A DNA stretch of 64,000 nt. It comes from Streptomyces rubradiris (lineage in GTDB: Bacteria > Actinomycetota > Actinomycetes > Streptomycetales > Streptomycetaceae). Positions 29,213-38,694 of the stretch are shown one piece after another. Position 1 is the first letter of the stretch. The number at the start of each line of letters is the position of its first letter. Below the pieces are notes generated by a model. The model had not been told where the DNA came from. It did no database searches and saw only the letters and a list, made by a program, of their open reading frames with translations. The stretch lies in NCBI RefSeq assembly GCF_016860525.1, contig NZ_BNEA01000015.1:372001-436000 (forward strand). Direction: 5' to 3'. A program made the translations under genes and the position numbers.

Positions 29213-31858
29213 GTGCGAAGACTCCGACATCGTGTGCCATGGCCGGCCTGGGTTCCGCTGGGGCTGGCGACCGCCCTGGCCGCGACCGTGCTGTCCGGCC
29301 CGGCACCCGCCGAGGCCGCCCCCGCCGCCGCCGGCGCCGTACTGGACCCCGCCCACGCCGAAGTCGGCTGGCGCAGCCCGGTCTACGCCAAAGGCACCGG
29401 CACCGGCCCCGAGAAGTGCCCCACCGGGGCCGCCGACCCCGACGGCACGGTCTGCCACCGCTTCGACCTCACCGTGTCGGTGCCGGACGGCTACTGGAAC
29501 GACAACCCCGAGGGCGGCGTCCCGCTGTCCATCAGCTGGGAGCGCCCCTCGGACGACTTCGACCTGTACGTCTACGACGACCACGGCAAGCAGGTGGCCT
29601 CCAGCGCGGGCACCGCCGACCCCGAGGCCACGGTGATCCCGCGCGCGTCGGGGACGTACCACGTGCTCGTGGTGCCGTACGACGTGCACGACAACTCCTT
29701 CACCGGCACCGCCTACCTGCCCGCGACCACGGACGCGGGCGACCTCACCTCCTTCTCCGGCCGCGACGGCAGCTACACCATCGGCGCCGGCCGGCTGACG
29801 GCGCGCGCCGACTTCCTGAAGGGCGGTCGGCTACGGCTCCAGGCCGACCCATCCGGCGCGCTCAGCGATCCGGCCGGCACCGCCATCGTGCGTCGGCGGC
29901 CCGCGCTCCAGCGCGGCACCTCGTCCTTCGACGCGGGCGACTACTACGGCATCCGCTCCCCTCAGGCCGTGCTGCGCGTCTACAAGAAGCCGCTGCGGTT
30001 CGGGCTGTACCGGCCCGACAACCGCACCCGGATCTGGCAGGAGGACAAGCCGCTGCGCTGGTCGACCGGCGGCATGCGGCAGAGCCTCGCGCGTGGCGCG
30101 GACGAGCAGTTCTTCGGCGGCGGCGAGCAGAACGGCAGCTTCTCGCACCGCGACCGGACGATGCACGTGGCCAACAGCTTCGACTGGAACGAGGGCGGCT
30201 ACAACAACTCCCAGCCGTTCTACCTCTCCAGCGCGGGCTACGGCGTCTTCCGCAACACCTTCGCGCCGGGCGTGTACACCTTCGGCTCGCCGGTGACGAC
30301 CGGTCAGCAGGAACGCCGGTTCGACGCCTACTACTTCCTCGGCGACGCCAAGCAAGTCATCGGAAAGTACACGGCGTTGGTGGGCCGCCCCTTCATGCCG
30401 CCGGTGTACGGCCTGGAACCGGGCGACTCCGACTGCTACCTGCACAACGCCAACCGGGGCGAGCGGCACACCCTGGACGCGCTGAAGATCGCCGACGGCT
30501 ACACCGAGCACCGGATGCCGCTCGGCTGGATGCTGGTCAACGACGGGTACGGCTGCGGGTACGAGGACCTGGAGCAGACCGCCAAGGGCCTCCAGGACCA
30601 CCACGCCCAGCTCGGCCTGTGGACCGAGAACGGCATCGACAAGCTCGCCGACCAGGTGAAGGCGGGCCAGCGGGTGGCCAAGCTGGACGTGGCCTGGGTC
30701 GGCAACGGCTACAAGTTCGCGCTGGACGCCTGTGACGCCGCCAAGAAGGGCATCGAGGACAACAGCGACGCCCGCGGTTTCGTCTGGCTGCCCGTGTCCT
30801 GGGCGGGCGCCCAGCGCTGCGGGGTGCTGTGGAGCGGCGACCAGAAGCTGTCCTGGGACTACATCCGCTGGCAGATCCCCACGTACGCCGGCGCGACGAT
30901 GTCCGGCATCGCCTACAACACCGGTGACGTCGGCAGCATCTACCGCCACGACGCCGAGATGTACACCCGCGACCTGCAGTGGAAGGCGTTCCTGCCGGCC
31001 ATCATGACGATGGACGGCTGGGCGACCGACCTCACCACCGGCAAGCCCGCCGACCAGCAGCCCTGGCGGGACGGCGAGCCGTACACCTCGGTCAACCGCA
31101 CCTACCTCCAGCTCAAGGAGCGGCTGCTGCCGTACATGTACACGCTGTCCGCCGAGGCGGCGAAGACCGGCGTGGGGGCGGTGCGCCCGCTGTGGCTGGA
31201 GTACCCCGACGATCCGGCCACCCTGGGCGAGCGCGCGAAGTACGAGTTCCTGTCCGGCCCGGACTTCCTGGTCGCGCCGGTCTACGAGGACTCCGACACC
31301 CGCGACGGCATCTATCTGCCGAAGGGCACCTGGACCGACTACTGGACCGGGCGCACCTACCGGGGGCCGACCACGCTCGACGGCTACCACGCCCCGCTGG
31401 ACACCCTGCCGCTGTTCGTGCGCGAGGGTGCGATCGTCCCCATGTGGCCCCAGGGGACGACCAGTTGGCAGACCCGCGACCGGCACGAGCTGGACTGGGA
31501 CCTGTACCCGGCCGCGCACGGCACCAGCCACTACACGCTGTACGAGGACGACGGCGTGACCCGGGACTTCGTCCGGGGCGCCGCGGCCACGCAGAAGGTG
31601 TCGGTGCGCGCCGACGGCCGGGGCACGACCGTGAGCGTCGGCGCGAGCCGGGGCGGCTACGCGGGCAAGGTGGACGCCCGGTCGTACCGGTTCACGGTGC
31701 ACGGCGACGCCACCGCGCCCGCTCGGGTCCTGCTGGACGGCCGCCCGCTCCCGCGCTCCGCCTGGTCCCACGACCCCGCCACCCGGGTCACGACCGTCAC
31801 CACGGCCCGTCTGCCGCTCGACCGCGGCTTCTCCCTGCGCCTGGAGGAGACACGCTGA
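29213..31858 (+). CDS. Secreted glycoside hydrolase family 31
   Basis: An 881-aa exported enzyme. GTG 29213 follows GAGGGGAG; the signal peptide is Arg-rich then VPLGLATALAATVLSG. Residues about 45-180 form a PPC-like beta-sandwich (SWERPSDDFDLYVYDDHG), then the GH31 N-terminal domain and TIM barrel. The likely nucleophile is the Asp of AKLDVAWVGNG, and the likely acid/base the Asp of YNTGDVGSIYRHDAEM. The C-terminal beta domains have LPLFVREGAIVPMW and YTLYEDDGVTRDF. GH31 enzymes are retaining alpha-glycosidases or transglycosylases; alpha-glucosidase, xylosidase or galactosidase cannot be told apart here. Confidence 0.92.
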   Translation: MRRLRHRVPWPAWVPLGLATALAATVLSGPAPAEAAPAAAGAVLDPAHAEVGWRSPVYAKGTGTGPEKCPTGAADPDGTVCHRFDLTVSVPDGYWNDNPEGGVPLSISWERPSDDFDLYVYDDHGKQVASSAGTADPEATVIPRASGTYHVLVVPYDVHDNSFTGTAYLPATTDAGDLTSFSGRDGSYTIGAGRLTARADFLKGGRLRLQADPSGALSDPAGTAIVRRRPALQRGTSSFDAGDYYGIRSPQAVLRVYKKPLRFGLYRPDNRTRIWQEDKPLRWSTGGMRQSLARGADEQFFGGGEQNGSFSHRDRTMHVANSFDWNEGGYNNSQPFYLSSAGYGVFRNTFAPGVYTFGSPVTTGQQERRFDAYYFLGDAKQVIGKYTALVGRPFMPPVYGLEPGDSDCYLHNANRGERHTLDALKIADGYTEHRMPLGWMLVNDGYGCGYEDLEQTAKGLQDHHAQLGLWTENGIDKLADQVKAGQRVAKLDVAWVGNGYKFALDACDAAKKGIEDNSDARGFVWLPVSWAGAQRCGVLWSGDQKLSWDYIRWQIPTYAGATMSGIAYNTGDVGSIYRHDAEMYTRDLQWKAFLPAIMTMDGWATDLTTGKPADQQPWRDGEPYTSVNRTYLQLKERLLPYMYTLSAEAAKTGVGAVRPLWLEYPDDPATLGERAKYEFLSGPDFLVAPVYEDSDTRDGIYLPKGTWTDYWTGRTYRGPTTLDGYHAPLDTLPLFVREGAIVPMWPQGTTSWQTRDRHELDWDLYPAAHGTSHYTLYEDDGVTRDFVRGAAATQKVSVRADGRGTTVSVGASRGGYAGKVDARSYRFTVHGDATAPARVLLDGRPLPRSAWSHDPATRVTTVTTARLPLDRGFSLRLEETR

Positions 31859-31900
31859 CGCGCCCGGCCGACGGGGGATGACACACCCGCGGCAGCCCCT

Positions 31901-31935
31901 GGAGGGCGGGGCCCCGCTCCGGCGCCCCGCCCTCC
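31901..31935 (+). terminator. Terminator hairpin after the GH31 gene
   Basis: GGAGGGCGGGGC (31901-31912) pairs perfectly with GCCCCGCCCTCC (31924-31935), 42 bp after the stop. Confidence 0.7.
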
Positions 31936-32042
31936 GGGACATTCCCGGCATACGGTCCGACCTGCGCGACTGGTGCGAACGGCGGGACGGTCGTAGCGTC
32001 GGGGGCACGCGTTCGGACCAAGCACGACGGGCGGGAGCGGCG

Positions 32043-32501
32043 ATGCGCGGATCAGTGGTGGGAACGACGGTCACCCTGGCGGCGGGGGCCCTGCTGACAG
32101 CGGCCATGACGACGGCCTCGGCCAGTCCGCCGGACTCGGCGGCGCCGCACCGCTCCCGGGCGGACCGGCCCGTCCTGGTCGACTGCCTGTGGCAGCGCAC
32201 CGTACGCCCCATCGACTTCATCCTGGCCTGCGGCGACGGGAACAGCCGCCTCGCCGGGCTGCGCTGGTCCGAGTGGAGCCCGGGCGAGGCGACCGCCGTG
32301 GGCGTGAACGTCGTCAACGACTGCGAGCCGTACTGCGCGGCCGGCACGTTCCGCACCTACCCGGTGACCGTCCGGCTCGACGGCGCGAAGCCCTGGAAGG
32401 ACCACCCGGGCGAGCGGCGCTACACGCGGATCAGCCTCACCTACCCGGGCGACCGCCCGGAGGGCTACCGGCAGGTCATGACCTACCCCCTGTGGGACTG
32501 A
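32043..32501 (+). CDS. Small secreted protein with four cysteines
   Basis: A 152-aa protein with signal peptide (MRGSVVGTTVTLAAGALLT, cleavage near ASASP) and a compact domain with Cys in VDCLWQ, LACGDGN and DCEPYC, plus aromatic-rich stretches (RWSEWSPGEATAVG, RVMTYPLWD-like end). GGGAG precedes ATG 32043. I do not recognise the family; an extracellular inhibitor-like or structural role would fit its size and disulfides but is speculative. Confidence 0.78.
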   Translation: MRGSVVGTTVTLAAGALLTAAMTTASASPPDSAAPHRSRADRPVLVDCLWQRTVRPIDFILACGDGNSRLAGLRWSEWSPGEATAVGVNVVNDCEPYCAAGTFRTYPVTVRLDGAKPWKDHPGERRYTRISLTYPGDRPEGYRQVMTYPLWD

Positions 32502-32690
32502 CCGCCCGCCCGAGGGCGGCGGCCCGGGCCGCCGCGGCCGGATGCCGCGCGGTGTGCCTCGTACGGCGCGCCCGGGTGGTCCGCGCGGGCGAACCCGCGG
32601 CCCCGGCTCCCGCGGGCGGCGGTCCGTCCACCGTCATGTTGGTGTGGCCCCGCACGCCGGCGCCCCGCGCGCCGACCGAAAAGAGGTCAC

Positions 32691-33659
32691 ATGCCCCGAC
32701 GCCCCCGCCTGACCGGTGCCGCCACGGCCGCGCTCGCACTCGGTCTGGTCGCCGCCGCGCCCGCCACCGAGACCGAGCCGCCCGTCGGCGACGCGCGTGT
32801 CGTCGCCCGCTTCGACCCGGCCGCCGGGCAGCGGCCCGAGAACATCGCGCTGGAACCCGACGGCTCCGCCGACCTCACCTTCGCCTTCGCCCGTACGGTC
32901 GTCCGGGTGACCCCCGACGGGGCCCGCACCACCCTCGCCGAGCTGCCCGCGGTCGCCGACCCGCACACCCCGCTCGTGGGCGGCGCCGCCGTCACCGGGA
33001 TCGTCCGCGCCCACGACGGCACCCTGTACGTCAACTACGCCACCGGCACCCGGGCGACCGGCGTCTGGCGGATCTCCCCCGGCACCGCCCCGGTGCAGAT
33101 CGCCGCGCTGCCGCCCGACGGGTTCCCCAACGGCCTGGCCCTCGACGGGCGCCGGGGCGTGCTCTACGCCGCCGACTCGGTGCGCGGCACGGTCTGGCGC
33201 GTCCCCGCGGCGGGCGGCCCGGCCACCGCCTGGGCCCGCCGGACGGAGCTGCGGCCCTCCCGCGCCGGGAGCTTCGGTGCCAACGGCATCAAGGTCCACC
33301 GCGGTTCCGTGTGGGTGTCGAACACCGACCGGGGGACGCTGCTGCGCATCCCCGTGGGCGAGGACGGCTCCGCCGGGGCACCGGAGACCCGGGCGCGCGG
33401 GCTCGGCGGCATCGACGACTTCGCCTTCCCCGGCGCCGGCCGCACCGTCCTGGCCGCGCTGAACGGCAGCGGCCAGGTGGCACTCGTCCGGCGCGACGGC
33501 GGCCACAGCGTGGTCCTCACCGAGGCGGACGGGCTGGCCGGCCCGACCGCCGTCGCCGTACGCGGCCGTACGGTCTACGTGCCCGGCGCCGCCTACCGAA
33601 CCGAGCGCGACCCCAACCTGCTGCTGGCCCGGCTGCGGTACCACTTCGGCCGCCTGTAG
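32691..33659 (+). CDS. Secreted SMP-30/NHL-like beta-propeller protein
   Basis: A 322-aa protein with a signal peptide (LTGAATAALALGLVAAAPA) and propeller-type repeats: NIALEPDGSADLTFAFA, ITGIVRAHDGTLYVNYA-like strands, DGFPNGLALDGRRGVLYAAD and GANGIKVHRGSVWVSNTD. The pattern matches SMP-30/gluconolactonase-like sugar-lactone or metal-binding propellers, but typical catalytic Glu/Asn/Asp positions cannot be assigned by eye. AAGAGG precedes ATG 32691. It is monocistronic; the next gene is convergent, 470 bp away. Confidence 0.8.
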   Translation: MPRRPRLTGAATAALALGLVAAAPATETEPPVGDARVVARFDPAAGQRPENIALEPDGSADLTFAFARTVVRVTPDGARTTLAELPAVADPHTPLVGGAAVTGIVRAHDGTLYVNYATGTRATGVWRISPGTAPVQIAALPPDGFPNGLALDGRRGVLYAADSVRGTVWRVPAAGGPATAWARRTELRPSRAGSFGANGIKVHRGSVWVSNTDRGTLLRIPVGEDGSAGAPETRARGLGGIDDFAFPGAGRTVLAALNGSGQVALVRRDGGHSVVLTEADGLAGPTAVAVRGRTVYVPGAAYRTERDPNLLLARLRYHFGRL

Positions 33660-34132
<473 letters not shown>

Positions 34133-34134
<2 letters not shown>

Positions 34135-37100
34135 AGACGATCTCCACCAGGAGGTCGCCGCCCTCCACCTGTTGCACGCGGTTGATGGCCGGCCGGGAGA
34201 CGCGGCCCGCCCTCGGGGCGGTGATCGCGGCCTCCATCTTCATCGCCTCGATGGTGGCGACCGTGGCACCGGCCTCGACCGCGTCGCCCTCGGCGACGGC
34301 CAGGGTCACCACACCGGCGAAGGGCGCGGCGACGTGGCCCGGGTTGTTCCGGTCGGCCTTCTCCGTCACCGGGACGTCGGAGGCGGCGGCCCGGTCCCGG
34401 ACCTGGATGGGCCGCAGCTGGCCGTTGAGCGTGGACATCACGGTGCGCATGCCGCGCTCGTCGGCCTCGCCGATCGCCTGGAGCTCGATCAGCAGCCGGA
34501 CACCGGGTTCCAGGTCGACGGCGTACTCCTTGCCCGGGCGCAGGCCGTAGAAGAACGCCTTGCTGTCCAGGACGCCCGTGTCACCGAAGGACTGGCGGTG
34601 CGTCTCGAACGCGCGGGCCGGGCCGGGGAACAGCAGCCGGTTGAGGGTCGGCCTGCGGTCCTTGGCCAGCCCCTCGCGGTCCTCGGCGGACAGCTCGGGC
34701 GCGGGCTTGGGCGCGGCGCGGCCCTGGAGCGCCTTGGTGCGGAACGGCTCCGGCCAGCCGCCGGGCGGGGTGCCCAGCTCGCCGCGCAGGAAGCCGATCA
34801 CCGAGTCCGGGATGTCGTACGTGCCGGGGTCCGCCTCGAAGTCCTCCGGGGCGACACCGGCGCCGACCAGGTGCAGGGCGAGGTCGCCGACCACCTTGGA
34901 GGACGGGGTGACCTTGACCAGGCGGCCGAGGATACGGTCGGCGGCGGCGTACATCGCCTCGATGTCCTCGAAGCGGTCGCCGAGGCCGAGGGCGACGGCC
35001 TGGGTGCGCAGGTTGGACAGCTGGCCGCCGGGGATCTCGTGGTGGTAGACCCGGCCGGTCGGCGAGGCGAGGCCCGCCTCGAACGGGGCGTAGATCCGGC
35101 GGACGCCCTCCCAGTACGGCTCCAGGTCGCCGACCGCCTGGAGATCGAGGCCGGTGGGCCGCTCGGAGTGGTCGGTGGCGGCGACGATCGCGGACAGCGA
35201 CGGCTGGGAGGTGGTCCCGGCCATGGAGGCCACCGCGCCGTCGACCGCGTCCGCGCCCGCCTGGACCGCGGCGAGGTAGGTGGCGAGCTGGCCGCCCGCG
35301 GTGTCGTGGGTGTGCAGGTGCACGGGCAGGTCGAACTCGCGGCGCAACGCCGAGACCAGCTTGGCGGCGGCCGGGGCGCGCAGCAGGCCCGCCATGTCCT
35401 TGACCGCGAGGACGTGGGCGCCGGCCTCGACGATCCGCTCGGCCAGGCGCAGGTAGTAGTCCAGGGTGTAGAGCCGCTCCGCCGGGTCGCCGAGGTCGCC
35501 GGTGTAGCAGAGGGCCACCTCGGCGATCGCGGTGCCCGTCTCCCGTACGGCGTCGATGGCGGGGCGCATCTGGCCGACGTCGTTGAGGGCGTCGAAGATG
35601 CGGAAGATGTCGATGCCGGTGGCGGCGGCCTCCTGCACGAAGGCGTCGGTGACCTCGGTCGGGTACGGCGTGTAGCCGACGGTGTTGCGGCCGCGCAGGA
35701 GCATCTGGAGGCAGATGTTCGGGACGGCCTCGCGCAGGGCGGCCAGCCGCTCCCAGGGGTCCTCGGCGAGGAAGCGCAGCGCCACGTCGTAGGTGGCGCC
35801 GCCCCAGCACTCCAGGGACAGCAGCCCGGGCAGGGTGCGGGCGACGACCGGGGCGACGGCGAGGAGGTCCTTGGTGCGTACCCGGGTGGCCAGCAGGGAC
35901 TGGTGGGCGTCGCGGAAGGTGGTGTCGGTGACGCCGAGGACCGGCGACTGGCGCAGGTGCCGGGCGAAGCCCTCGGGGCCGAGGTCCACGAGGAGCTGCC
36001 GGGAGCCGGCGGGCGGCTCGCCGGAGGGCAGCGGCGGCAGCTTGGTCAGCGGGTCGGGCAGCTCGGGCCGTTCGCCGTGCGGCTTGTTGACGGTGACGTC
36101 GGCGAGGTAGGTGAGCAGCTTCGTGCCGCGGTCGGCGGAGTGCCGGGCGGTCAGCAGGTGCGGGCGGCGCTCGATGAAGGAGGTGGTGACCCGGCCCGCC
36201 TGGAAGTCGGGGTCGTCCAGGACCGCCTGGAGGAAGGGGATGTTGGTGGCCACACCGCGGATGCGGAACTCGGCGACCGCGCGCCGGGCCCGGCCGATGG
36301 CGGCTCGGAAGTCGCGGCCCCGGCAGGTGAGTTTGACCAGCATCGAGTCGAAGTGCGCGCTGATCTCCGTACCGGCGTGGGTGGTGCCGCCGTCGAGCCG
36401 GATGCCGGAGCCGCCCGGGGAGCGGTAGGCGCTGATCCGGCCGGTGTCCGGGCGGAAGCCGTTGGCGGGGTCCTCGGTGGTGATCCGGCACTGCAGGGCG
36501 GCGCCGCGCAGGGTGACCGTGTCCTGGGAGAGCCCCAGGTCGGCGAGGGTCTCGCCGGCCGCGATGCGCAGCTGGGCCTGGACCAGGTCGACGTCGGTGA
36601 CCTCCTCGGTCACGGTGTGCTCGACCTGGATGCGCGGGTTCATCTCGATGAACACGTGGTTGCCGTCGCGGTCGAGGAGGAACTCCACCGTGCCGGCGTT
36701 GCGGTAGCCGATCTCGCGGGCGAAGCGGACGGCGTCGGCGCAGATCCGGTCGCGCAGTTCCGGGTCCAGGTTGGGCGCGGGGGCCAGCTCGATGACCTTC
36801 TGGTGGCGGCGCTGGAGCGAGCAGTCGCGTTCGTAGAGGTGGATGACGTCGCCCTCGCCGTCGGCGAGGATCTGCACCTCGATGTGGCGGGGCTCGACGA
36901 CGGCCTTCTCCAGGAAGACCGTCGGGTCGCCGAAGGCGGAGGCGGCCTCTCGGGAGGCGGCCTCGATGGACTCGCGCAGCCGGTCCGGGTCCTCGACGCG
37001 GCGCATGCCGCGCCCGCCGCCGCCCGCGACCGCCTTGACGAAGACGGGGAAGCCGATGTCCTCGGCGGCGCGCAGGAGTTCGTCCACGTCGGTGGAGGGC

Positions 37101-37507
37101 GGGCAGGAGCCGAGGACCGGCACGCCGGCGGCGCGGGCGGCGGCGACCGCGCGCGCCTTGTTGCCGGTCAGCTCCAGCGTGTCCGCGCCGGGCCCGACGA
37201 AGGTGATGCCCGCCTCAGCGCAGGCGCGGGCGAGTTCGGGGTTCTCGGACAGGAAGCCGTAGCCCGGGTAGACGGCGTCGGCGCCCGCCCGGCGGGCGGC
37301 GGCCACGATCTCCTCGACGGAGAGGTAGGCCCGCACCGGATGCCCCGGCTCCCCGATCTCGTACGCCTCGTCGGCCTTGAGCCGGTGCAGCGAGTTGCGG
37401 TCCTCGTGCGGGAAGACGGCGACGGTACGCGCGCCGAGTTCGTAGCCCGCCCGGAACGCGCGGATCGCGATCTCTCCACGGTTGGCGACCAGCACCTTGC
37501 GGAACAT
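34133..37507 (-). CDS. pyc: Pyruvate carboxylase
   Basis: A 1124-aa biotin enzyme of standard single-chain length. Biotin carboxylase domain (about 1-450): KVLVANRGEIAIRAFRA, the Gly-rich ATP loop KAVAGGGGRGMRRV and MNPRIQVEHTVTEE. Carboxyltransferase domain (about 520-830): VTDTTFRDAHQSLLATRVR, and the Lys carbamylation/metal region in VLAVKDMAGLLRAPAA and LHTHDTAGGQLA. C-terminal biotinyl domain: IEAMKMEAAITAPRAG. It converts pyruvate, bicarbonate and ATP to oxaloacetate to refill the TCA cycle. It lies 76 bp downstream of the rhomboid-like gene on the same strand. Confidence 0.97.
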
Positions 37508-37583
37508 CCTGGATTCCCTTCAGCTGCCTGCCGGCGGCGAACACCCTGGCCTCGGCCCGCCCTGCCGTCGCTCGCGGGCAACC

Positions 37584-38435
37584 CTAGGGGCTGCCCGTAC
37601 GGGTCGAGGTGCGGAAACCATCACACCGGCGGGGTGGCCGGGGCCACAAGGGCGCGCCGGGTCCGCCGGTGTCCGGAAGCGGTGGTCCGGCCGGGCCGGA
37701 CCGGTGCCGGAGCCGGGACCGTACGGCCGTGCGCAGCCGCTCGCCCCGGCCGTGCAGGAGCCCGAGGACGACGGCCGCGGCCACGGCGATCAGGTGTTCG
37801 CGGCCCGCCAGGTTGGGTACGGCGATGGACTCCCACACCATCGAGCCGCCGGTCAGCGTGAACACCACGGGGGCGCGCCGGACCACCGCGAGATAGGTGA
37901 ACAGGCCCACCACGGCCGCGGAGGGGCCGGTGTCGAGCACCCGCCCGGCCTCGGGCGGCAGCCCGAACCCCCACCAGCCGGGCCCGAGGGCGATCATCAG
38001 GCGGGCGGTGAGGGTGCCGGCCAGGGTGGTGGTGTAGGCGATGAACAGGGTCCGGGCCCGGCCCAGGGTCAGTTCGGCGAGGGCGAAGGCGAGGAACAGC
38101 TGGGTGATGCCCGCCCACACCGGCAGGTCGAGCGCCGGGACGTACAGGGACACGGGGGTGCGCAGCAGGGACAGCCACAGCGGCAGGTCGGCCCGGACGC
38201 CGCCGAGCCGTCGTACCCACACCGCTCCGGCGGGGTACTGGGCGATGTCGTGGAAGAGGACGACACCGAACGCGGCGACGAACGCGAGCAGCAGCCCGGA
38301 CAGTCCGCGCCGCGCGAGCCGCCGTACCGGGTCGACGACGATGCCGTGCCACTCGGTGCCCAGCGTGCGCCCGGCGCACCGGGCGAGCCGGGCGAGCGTG
38401 GTGCGGGCCCGCCGGGTGGGTCCTTCATCGATCAC
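37584..38435 (-). CDS. Rhomboid-like polytopic membrane protein
   Basis: A 283-aa protein with about six hydrophobic segments. The order of an N-terminal helix, FHDIAQYP, a TGPSAAVVGLF segment (resembling the rhomboid Ser motif GxSxxxxG) and a later REHLIAVAAAVVLG helix with a His suggests a rhomboid fold of the actinobacterial rhomboid-like type; intramembrane protease activity is possible, not shown. The last 45 residues are Pro/Arg-rich. The start is uncertain: GTG 38435 has no strong ribosome binding site, and an upstream extension to 38561 is open but unlike coding sequence. It precedes pyc on the same strand. Confidence 0.7.
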   Translation of the reverse strand: MIDEGPTRRARTTLARLARCAGRTLGTEWHGIVVDPVRRLARRGLSGLLLAFVAAFGVVLFHDIAQYPAGAVWVRRLGGVRADLPLWLSLLRTPVSLYVPALDLPVWAGITQLFLAFALAELTLGRARTLFIAYTTTLAGTLTARLMIALGPGWWGFGLPPEAGRVLDTGPSAAVVGLFTYLAVVRRAPVVFTLTGGSMVWESIAVPNLAGREHLIAVAAAVVLGLLHGRGERLRTAVRSRLRHRSGPAGPPLPDTGGPGAPLWPRPPRRCDGFRTSTRTGSP

Positions 38436-38694
38436 CGGTGACAGTCCAGCGATCCGGAACGGGGGCGTCAAGATCTTTAAGGGGTGGCAAGTCCCACCTT
38501 GCGCATCAGGTACCGAGAGGCAACCTTCGCCCCCATTGATCCGTCCCCTCAATACCGGCATCTCGGCGCGGATGACCGCCGGAGACCCGGAACCCAGGGG
38601 TTCTGTTCTTTTTTGATCACGAACTCTCGTATAGTGACCGCGAATTCACGACCTGTGCCATGTCTCCCAGCCGCACGAGGACCAGACCGGACTG
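38436..38694. other. Divergent promoter region of the conservon
   Basis: 259 bp between the rhomboid-like gene and cvnA. An AT-rich stretch at 38601-38645 contains TATAGT (38630-38635), a good -10 box for cvnA, 60 bp before its start; the matching -35 is not obvious. Confidence 0.45.
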
